In this document: one piece after another, positions 56,040 through 64,000 of the stretch
How the letters are laid out: the number at the start of each line of letters is the position of its first letter
Numbering within the stretch: position 1 is the first letter of the stretch
Source: Diphasiastrum complanatum
Taxonomy: Eukaryota > Streptophyta > Lycopodiopsida > Lycopodiales > Lycopodiaceae
NCBI GenBank assembly: GCA_029204225.1
Contig: CM055108.1
Coordinates: 3,835,547 to 3,899,546 of the forward strand
Direction: 5' to 3'
DNA length: 64,000 bases
Notes under the pieces: generated by a model
Databases searched by the model: none
Seen by the model: only the letters and a program-made list of their open reading frames with translations
What the model was told of the DNA's origin: nothing
Made by a program: the position numbers and the translations under genes

Positions 56040-59000
56040 TATTAATGTCTTTTCCATGCCAAAAGGCATATAAGACTAAGGAAATACATGTCAAGTATGT
56101 GGTAACCGTGGAGCGTATAAACGACTCCAAAAACTAGAATAAAGAAAAAAAGAAACATCAAGTGCAAGTTAAGATAACTACATAAATGATAATGTCTGTG
56201 CATGGTAGTCAATAATAAGTGCTTTCACTAAAGGATTCACTTCATTACAAACATGACTTCTCCTTCAAATTTTTTCAATCTGAGTGATAGAAGCTACTAT
56301 TCCATCGAAATCCATTTATGCAACAGAGATATTCTACATTTAAGAAATTGAGACATTTTAACCTTAGAATTTATCTGAATTCCAAGTCTATTCACACAAG
56401 TATTAATTTATATGACATAACAGTCTTTCAGAAGAATAACTTCATGCTGGAAAGAATCATATAAATCAGTCTGATATCTTATATTCGAGAAATTACTAAG
56501 AAGTAAAGGATTAATTAAGAAAGCGAGAAATAGATTTGAGGGCCTCTGATTTTGTAAATAGAAGGATGTAATGCGAGCTGTAGCATGAGGAAGTGCAGGA
56601 GCCCCCTGACGTCGCCTGTGAGCAGGAGCATGTATAGTGTGTCTCTGTGTAAGAGGTCTAGTAGGGCGTGTAACTCTCGTGACCGCCTGAGGCTGGGTGG
56701 TGCGTCGTCTCTACATCCTAGGTCTGGGAATGTCATTGCAATCGCTATCAGTCATGTCTGCATCAGGGCGTGATCTCCGGCGAGAGAAGAAGGATGTTAT
56801 CTGAGACTCTGTGTCTGGATAGGTGTGCTGAGCTGTCTGACATAGGTCCTGACGCAGGAGGGACATCTCACGTATCATAAGTGCCACACATCTAGGGTCC
56901 TCGTATGAGATGAGGGACCGTAATGTAACAGGTGTCTGACGAAAAAGGCAATGATATCGCCCTCTGATCTCATAGTAAACTGGACATGTGAAAAGGAAAT
57001 GCTCCTCTGTCTCAGCCATAGATAATGAACATAACTGACAAAGCCACTCCTCTCGTGGGGTACCCTGGAAGCGTCCAGTCTCAATCGCCAACTGGTGTGA
57101 GGACACTCGGAACTGGCCCAGAATAAATCGGAGCCCATGAGATAGTCCTGAGGTGAGATAGTGTGGCAAAATTGGAAATCCAACTGTGTCTAGCTCCAGA
57201 AAGTGTGTCCTGTAATAGTCGGGTTTGACCCCGAGCTGTCCCTGCCATGTCCGGCTCAGGTATGCTCTATAGAGAAAGCATCTAATATACTCATGGGTGC
57301 CCGATGGAAGGTCTGTGATAGAAATTCCAAGTGTATCCAGTATCCTGGAGGCCTGAGAGAAACATAATCGATGCCCCTGATCATAAAGGTCTCGCGAGGA
57401 GGCAAGTGCCGTCTGTGTGTATCTCTGCTCATCTGTGGGTAACGTCATAATACGCTGAATATATAGAATAAGCTGAAAGATGGCGGATAGCTTAATGGGA
57501 GGGACTGTGAACTCTGTCAGGATAATCTGATGTGGGACAGATGGCTTAGCCCGTATAATCCGAGATAGCATGAGAACCTGCCGTCGTGAAATACTGGCCC
57601 AATCCGAAGATGTAAGACCCGCACACAATACCTCTGCTGCATATAGGGCTGTGGGAGTAATGAGAGTATCAAAAAGCTGACATTTACTCGGGGCATCCCA
57701 AATAAACCGTCTGAAACAGAAGCGCTCTAATTGGACAAGGGAGGCGTTCCCAAGTCTGGCGGAGGCTGCCTGTCGCATGCCAAAGATAGGGCTTGTAAAA
57801 AGCACGCCAAGGTAAGTGTAAGAAGATACGACCTCCAAGGGTTGCCCATCAAAGATGAGTTCCTGGCGCTGCATAAAAGCTCTCGATGTGTTGAAAACCA
57901 TAACTTTGGTTTTCAATATGTTAACCCCCAATCCCCATCTACTGCAGAAGGCATGAAGATTGTCTAGTTGTCGCTGTAATCCCTCTCTGGAAGAAGATAG
58001 GAGGACCACGTCATCTGCATATAAAAGTATAGCAATCAAGATGCTCCCAAGCCTGCAACCTGTGCCACCGCATCCCTCAATAACTCTCTCAAGCTCGTCA
58101 ATATATAGTCCAAACAGGGTTGGGGATAGAGAACAACCCTGTTTTACGCCAATAGTGCTCCAGATGTGGTCTGAGATGCCGGTATCACTCCGAAAACAGC
58201 CAAGGACTCTCTCGTATAGTGCCATCACTGCCAAGATCATGTCAGTAGAAAAACCAAGATCACGTAGATGTTGAATTTGAAGGGATCGTGGAACAGAGTC
58301 GAAGGCTTTCCTGAAGTCAACAAAACAACAGTAGACCCGTTCTCTTCTGTGTCTAGCCTCCTCAATAATGGCCCGAAGGGTGAAGATATGATATGTGGTG
58401 GAGTAGTGTGCTCTGAAACCTGCCTGGCCCAATGCATGTAATCTCCTAGACTCTGCCTCAGAACTAACTGTTGACTGGTGGATGGTGCCATATAAGTTAG
58501 CAATGATGTGTCCAATCATAATGGTGCGATAGTTACTAGGGTCCATGGGGTCACCAGTTTTATGAATGGGGTGGATGATGTTGGTGCACCAGGAGGAAGG
58601 GAAGCCGGAGACAACTGCTTGATTAAGCAAAGTGGCTAGGATCGGTGAAAGTGTATTGCAGCATGGATTAATAGTTCGAATTCAAGGTCGTCAATATCAT
58701 GGGTGCGACGGGTTGTCAATCTTTTGATGGCGGTCAGGACCATGTCCCGGGTGAGAAAACAAAAGTAGTCAGGTGGGGAGAAATGGAGATGGGTGTGTTC
58801 GTGGGTACAATATATAAGGTAGTGGCGTATGTAGTCTAGGTATGGAGGTCAGTGAGGGGAGGAGGTGGGGTACAGGGGATGAATTCTCTCCAGAAGGCAC
58901 TGGAGGAGGAACTGCAAAGGCAATCGACTAAAACTTTTCCCTTTTTGAGTTTCATACGTCTGTTTCTTCCATCGGAGGGCATAATGGAAAGATCGACGAG

Positions 59001-59361
59001 TTGCAGGAAGAAGGTGTGTATTATGCAATCTAGCTTGGGTGACTTGGAGATGGAGGATACGACACTTGGCGTCAAACCAGGGAGGTCGGATAGGGTGTGA
59101 CGGAGTGGGTGGGCGTCGATGTGGTTTGGAGGGAAAGGAAAATGATGCAGCGGTATGTAGTGACGTGGTAAGGAAGATAGCTTGTGTTTCCAACGACGTG
59201 TGGTGGGGAAAATGACAGAAATGAACTGACGGCCTCCTGGTATGTCTTGATGTCAGAGCGATCAAAGGTGTATTTGGGTGCACGAGAGATGGATGGAATA
59301 ATGAGTGGTTGGGAAGTCGGGATGGAGCCCATACTAAAAGATAGGAAGGAGTGATCGGAAA
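56037..59361 (-). mobile_element. LINE with the best preserved reverse transcriptase
   Basis: 3' UTR from 56037 (CTTTATTAATGTCTTTTCC in reverse complement of AATAAAG). The frame 56711-58630 is open for 639 codons and holds [75 protein letters not shown], the catalytic LLYADDVVLLSS (near 58010), [16 protein letters not shown], a long thumb/connection region and the C-terminal CQLCSLSMAETEEHFLFTCP. The EN-RT linker lies in other frames up to 59361 and ends at the endonuclease motif LSDHSFLSF, where the copy is 5' truncated. It is antisense to SWC4. Confidence 0.92.
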
Positions 59362-59857
59362 GTATAAAGTCCTCACAACAGGATTCTAGTCTAAGCATAC
59401 CATACAAAGCAACCACACATGGGAACTGGTGGAGGTCAAAGCAACCCAACCAAACCTAGATCGTACGGATCTAGCCCCCAAGCTATGGATCAATCAGAGT
59501 CATAGAAAGAGGAGTCACACCAGTATCATGTAGCTACTCATCACAAATCAAGCATACACTAGTGAGAGCCCAGCAGGTATACTTATACCCTCCAAGGCCC
59601 ATGCACCACTAGTAGTGCACTGTGACACCTCACTGGACACCTCTGCAGCCTATCTGGGCCACGTCGTCCAGTTCCCTAATGACTCACTGATAGACCCATA
59701 CCAACTATACCACCATGTGTTTAGGCCTACAACCATTAATTATAACCATGTACACGTAAGGGCCCCAATTCCCTTATAGTCACAATTAACTTACGGGTTG
59801 TTGGTCTACCGGTCCCTAGCGTGGACACGTTACCCGAGACCAGTCATGGGCATGACA
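59362..59857 (-). mobile_element. Probable 3' LTR of the gypsy element at the right edge
   Basis: On the minus strand it starts TGTCATGCCCATGAC directly after a purine tract (59858-59870, GGGGGGAAGAA). The left limit is taken where LINE sequence stops. The partner LTR lies outside the window, so length and identity cannot be checked. Confidence 0.6.
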
Positions 59858-59870
59858 TTCTTCCCCCCTT
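59858..59870 (-). promoter_or_regulatory. Gypsy polypurine tract
   Basis: AAGGGGGGAAGAA on the minus strand, next to the LTR start TGTCATG. Confidence 0.7.
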
Positions 59871-59885
59871 ATTCAAGTTCTGTCC

Positions 59886-61004
59886 TCAGAACTTAAAACT
59901 GGGAAAGTTCCTCCTTAAGCTTCCTTCTTGTTCCCAGGAATTGTCATCGTCTGTACATCCCCTCCATCGAACCAGATGCTCGGTAACTATACGATTTCTC
60001 AATCGTTTAGTTCTTGTATCCAAGATCCTAGGGGACAAATTATAATGCTTGCCGGTACGTATTACACTTGAATCCTTCGGGATTCTCAAATATACCCAAT
60101 CTCTCACTTGGAAGCCTCTCGGTGATCTTTTCAGATTTGCATAATGTCTGTCCCTATCCTGGGCACTCTGGACATTTTCACAAGCAATCTGTAGCATTTC
60201 CTGCATATCATGTAGGAAATTTGCTACTTTCTGAAACTTGATCGTCCGAGTCTCAACCGCAATGGGTGACCTAGGCTCAAAACCGTACATAAGCATAAAC
60301 GGGCTATAACCGGTAGCCGAATGCTTACTACTATTATAGGCAAACTCGATCAATGGAAGGTACTTTTCCCAATCAGATTGCCGTCTGGAAACATATGCTC
60401 GAAGCATTTGTTCCATCGTCTGATTTGTTCTTTCCGTCTGTCCATCCGTCTCAGGATGATAAGAAGAACCCAAGCTCAGAGTCGTCTCTAGTTTAGCGAA
60501 TACGGCCGACCAAAAGTGACCGGTGAACTTCGGATCGCGATCGCTCACAATATCACTTGGTAATCCGTAAATCCTAAACAGACGCTCTACAAATATCTGA
60601 GCTAAATCAGAAGCCTTCGCGGTGGTCTTTACCAGAATAAACATAGCCAATTTGGTAAGACGGTCGACCACAACCCAAATTGCATCATGCTGTTTATTCG
60701 TCCGCGGTAACCCAACCACGAAATCCATGGAAATACTATCCCATCACTTATCAGGGATATCCAATGGATGCAACAAACCGCCCGCCTTATGGCGTTCAGC
60801 TTTATTCAACTGGCATTGGTCATACTTGACCACATAAGATTCTACAAAGGGCTTAAGTTTTGGCCAATAAAAATCCCTTCGTACTAAATCCAATTTACAA
60901 TGTCTGCTGGGATGTCCTGCGCATGGTGAGTCATGACATTCATAAAGAATTTTATTCTTAACAACATCCACATCAGGCACACAAACCTTCCCTTTCCTGA
61001 ACAA
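59886..61004 (-). pseudogene. Gypsy integrase with chromodomain
   Basis: Minus strand: zinc-binding part (60744-61004, ECHDSPCAGHPSRHCK, KYDQCQLNKAERHKAGG), where the first Cys of the C-x2-C pair is replaced by Tyr. The core follows with all three catalytic acids in place: MDFVVGLPRTNK, IVSDRDPKFTGHFW and YHPETDGQTERTNQ. After RDWVYLRIPKDSS and HYNLSP the sequence jumps into a chromodomain (RILDTRTKRLRNRIV, HLVRWRGCTDDDNSWEQEGS). The GPY/F module normally found between them is missing, apparently deleted. One stop separates the zinc part from the core. Confidence 0.88.
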
Positions 61005-62460
61005 AAGTCCATTAGGATAGAGAAGTCATCAGTACCCTTTATATCCTTCCCCCCAGACTGATCACCATGATCATCAGTCCCGCTTGATGAAACTGCTAGA
61101 ACCCTATTCCAGATTGGTCCAAAATGTGGGTCTTTCTCATAAAGACCTCTCAGGGAGAGATAAAAGTCCGTACTGATCTCAGTGAAGGAAAATTCGTTCA
61201 CTTCACCAATTCGACTAAGTGCATCAGCGACCTGATTAGATGAGCCCTTGATATACCGCACTTCAAAGTCAAATTCTTGCATGAGTTTTGCCCATCTGGC
61301 CTTACAACCTCGCAAATCATTCTGATTACAAAAATACTTTAAAGGTTGATGATCCTTATTAATCACGAATTTATTACCGTACAGGTAATGCCTCCATGAT
61401 TTCAAAGCATGGATCACAGCAAAAAGCTCTTTTTCCTGAGTGGTGTACCTGATTTGTGCATCGGTTAGTTTCTTACTTTCAAAGGCAATGGGCTGACCCT
61501 CCTGTAAGAGAACAGCTCCAATAGCCGTATCACTCGTGTCAGTGTTAATGACGAACGACAAATCTGGATCCGCTATTCTCAAAACTGGAGTTGAGGCAAT
61601 TAGAAGCTTGAGTTTGCGAAAACTCTCATCTAACTTCTCATTCCATCTAATAGGAGGACTTGGCCTACCTTTGCGACTTTTCACTCCTTTCAACATATTG
61701 TTGAGAGGTGCAACAATCTTTGAGTACTCCTCTGCAAATCTGCGGAAAAACACAGTGAAACCTTAGAACGTGGCCATTCCACTACCGTCTTCACCTTTTC
61801 CTCGTCAATCTTGATCCCAAAGGAGGTGATCTTATGACCTAGGTAAAGAAGTCTTTCTTAAAGAATTCGCACTTTGATTCTTTCGCATAAAGCTTCTCTT
61901 GTCTTAAGATACGTAAGACAATGCGGAGATGCTTAGCATGCTCTTTGAGTGTTCTGCTATAGATTAAAATATCGTCCAAAAACAATAGTACGAACTTCCC
62001 CAAGTATGGACGAAACAAATCGTTCATCATTTGCTGGAAAGTAGTCGGAGCATTTGTCAAACCAAAGGGCAATACAAGAAACTCGTAGTGGCCAAACCTG
62101 GTCCTAAAACCGGTTTTAGATACATCTTCCGGATGTATCCTAATCTGATGGTATCCCGTACGTAGATCAATTTTTGTGAAGTATTTAGCTCCATTCAATC
62201 GATCTATGAGATCGTCCATCCTGGGCAACGGGTATTTATTTTTAACAGTTAGTTTGTTCAGACCCTTGTAATCTACACATAGCCGGAAACTCCCATCTTT
62301 CTTACTCTTAAGAAGGACAAGTGCTCCCCATGGAGATTTACTTGGTCTTATGTGTCGCATCCTGAGATACTCCTCGATCTGCCTAGCCACTTCCTCCTCT
62401 TCCTTCTGACTAAACCGATATGGTTGTCTGAAGATAGGACGACTATCGGGCAAAAGATCT
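61005..62460 (-). pseudogene. Gypsy reverse transcriptase and RNase H
   Basis: Reverse transcriptase (61839-62453): [70 protein letters not shown] and the catalytic box [11 protein letters not shown] stop and frame change at 61760-61840 remove part of the connection. RNase H (60884-61753) shows NTDTSDTAIGAVLLQEGQPI, KELFAVIHALKSWRHYLYG and KGSSNQVADALSRIGEV, with the first catalytic Asp kept. Confidence 0.9.
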
Positions 62461-64000
62461 ATCTTATGATCTACCGACCGAGCGGGTGGTAGTCCATAAG
62501 GTAGCTGCTTCGGAAAAACTTCACTAAACTCTTGCTTTCAATCTTGCAAAAGCTGTTGTTCCTGATGCGAATTTTCGGTGTTAAAGCATGAAAACACATT
62601 CACATCCCCAACATCACAATGCATACGAGATTTCAAAGTTCATACTCAGAATCATGAAGTTTCTCAATTAATTCAGCCGAGGAAATCATCGGCGATGGAA
62701 GTATATCAGTCTCTCCAGAAATAGAGACAATCTGATCAAACTTATCTTTAAATACCATAGAATGATTTTTAAAATCTATCTTTGAAGAGTCTAACTTGCC
62801 AAAAAACCATTCATAGCCCAAAATTACTTCAGTCTAGTCTAGATTCATGACATGGAAATCCAACGGCTCAACATAGTCCTGCATCCGAAGCTCTAAGTTT
62901 GAGACTTTGACATCCAAAATCTCAGTGTCCACGTAACGGTGATCACTGGCCATGGTGGGCACTCGGAGCTTCTGCACAAGTCGAGCATTCAAAAAATTGT
63001 GAGTACTACCTGAATCAAATAGCACATCCACGTCTTTCCCTAAAATATTGCCTCTCACACGAAACAATTCATTAGGCTTGAAAGAGATTGCACTAAAGTT
63101 ACAAGTATAGTCACAATTATTTAACAAATTGACTTCCAATTTACCTGCCGGTAAATCCACAGTCATGAAACTTGACGACTTTGCTTTCCGTTCGGGGCAC
63201 TGTTAAGCACGGTGCCCGGGTTTATTGCAGAGGAAACACAGATTCTGTTTAAGCGCCGCCAACCATGCTTTGTCCTTTACTACTAATTTCTTCTTTTTTT
63301 TTCTTTTTCTTTGACTGTTGGTACGCTTCTGCTTCCAGCTCGTCAAAAAACTGCTTCTTACGCTCGTTAGATTTTTCTTGCCTGGTTTTCGGGGCCGTTT
63401 GGCCGTGTACGCTGCTCCGTGATGCAACAACTGTACTATCATAGGCTTTCGCCACACGGATAGCATCCTCTAGTGAGTTGAGGATATCTCGTTTGCATTC
63501 ATTTTGATAGTGAGCTGGCAGTCCGGCAATAAATTGCCACTGTGCTAACTTACGATCAAAAAGCGGCACCTTGGCCAAAGAGTCCAAGAACTCTTGGACA
63601 TAACCGTCTAGTTCTCGGTTGCCCATTTTGCAGTTGATAAACCGAATATACAGCTCGGAATCGTCTATCGTGACAAAAGCTTTCCAGAATTCCGTCAGGA
63701 ATCCAGCCCAAGTCACCGGTTTCATGGAAAGTTCTTTCCACCAAGAAGAAGCTTTTCCTTCCAGAAACAATAGAACCGATGATATTCGTTATCTTCTGGG
63801 ATGTTGTGCAAGCTAAAATAGCTTGTCCAACGGTTTATCTAGTCTTCAACAACTTCCGGGCGTTTAAACTTTTTATCGCCGGAAAATATTTCCGGTTGGT
63901 AGCCCAAGTTGTTAGAGTTAATAGCTTGCAGTTGATTAAATAGATTTTGCATTTGTTTATCCCGTTGTTTATTGCTCTGATGAAGTTCTAAAACTGCCTT
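62461..64000 (-). pseudogene. Gypsy Gag and protease, running off the window
   Basis: The protease (62834-63166) has VDVLFDSGSTHNFLNARLVQ, with DSG instead of the usual DTG, a common variant in plant gypsy. After a stop the part MGYEWFFGKLDSSKIDFKNH follows (62633-62821). Gag (63203-63770 and beyond) shows FLEGKASSWWKELSMKPVTW, LDGYVQEFLDSLAKVPLFDR, AGLPAHYQNECKRDI, a Lys-rich run and a knuckle start CFLCNKPGHRA. The 5' part and LTR are outside the window. Confidence 0.87.

Noticed and set aside
55715-56137. Long frames encoding Arg-Glu or Ser-Leu repeats in both directions
   Set aside because: They are translations of GA/CT microsatellites. Only the short stretch next to exon 10, and possibly exon 13, has a reason to be coding.
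1-64000. CRISPR array, prokaryotic operon, integrated virus or organelle DNA
   Set aside because: No spaced direct repeats, no prokaryotic gene layout, no viral capsid or movement protein genes and no plastid or mitochondrial genes were recognised.

Overview
This is nuclear DNA of a land plant with large, transposon-filled introns. The one host gene I recognise is the plant SWC4/DMAP1 homologue, the SANT-domain subunit shared by the SWR1 and NuA4 chromatin complexes. It lies on the + strand. Its start codon is at 11484, and I can place 12 coding exons with conserved sequence and compatible phases, the last ending at 55595. They total 1146 nt (382 codons), about 2.6% of a 44 kb span. The C-terminal exon or exons are not clearly present. 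Very long introns, Ty1/copia, Ty3/gypsy chromoviruses and abundant (GA)n/(CT)n point to a non-angiosperm such as a homosporous fern, but the species is inference only.

Layout. 1-9150: intergenic DNA with two broken copia elements, fused at about 5508. 9150-11220: sparse intergenic DNA ending in a TATA-like box and a 57-bp minisatellite. 11220-12970: 5' leader with a small uORF, a leader intron, and exons 1-4. Intron 4 (4.2 kb) holds a 5'-truncated LINE. Intron 5 (3.5 kb) holds an old gypsy relic cut by a solo LTR and by a 1.05-kb insertion with an 8-bp target duplication. Intron 6 (20.7 kb) holds a complete chromovirus (23007-28708), older gypsy debris, and a LINE inverted at its 5' side, itself split by a complete copia element (35175-40780). 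Introns 7-10 are short or moderate, with dinucleotide tracts close to several splice sites. Intron 11 (10.5 kb) holds three antisense LINE copies, a tRNA-derived SINE, perfect palindromes and a hAT transposase relic. After exon 12 come another LINE 3' end, a compound microsatellite, the best preserved LINE reverse transcriptase (ORF 56711-58630) and a chromodomain gypsy element running off the right edge.

The transposons form readable layers, because insertion points can be checked by target-site duplications or by the reading frame of the interrupted element. One LINE family dominates: APE-type endonuclease, reverse transcriptase, a C-terminal Cys/His motif, and a 3' end of the form TTAATAAAG followed by (CT)n instead of poly(A). 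No element looks autonomous: every pol region that can be read has stops, frameshifts, deletions or altered catalytic residues.

The most interesting host observation is that four exons of SWC4 have a (GA)n or (CT)n tract within about 40 bp of a splice site (exon 13 only as a candidate). At exon 10 a (CT)n tract touches the donor, and a better donor lies exactly 123 nt downstream in frame, so a Ser-Leu-repeat isoform is possible. All coordinates and alignments were made by eye.
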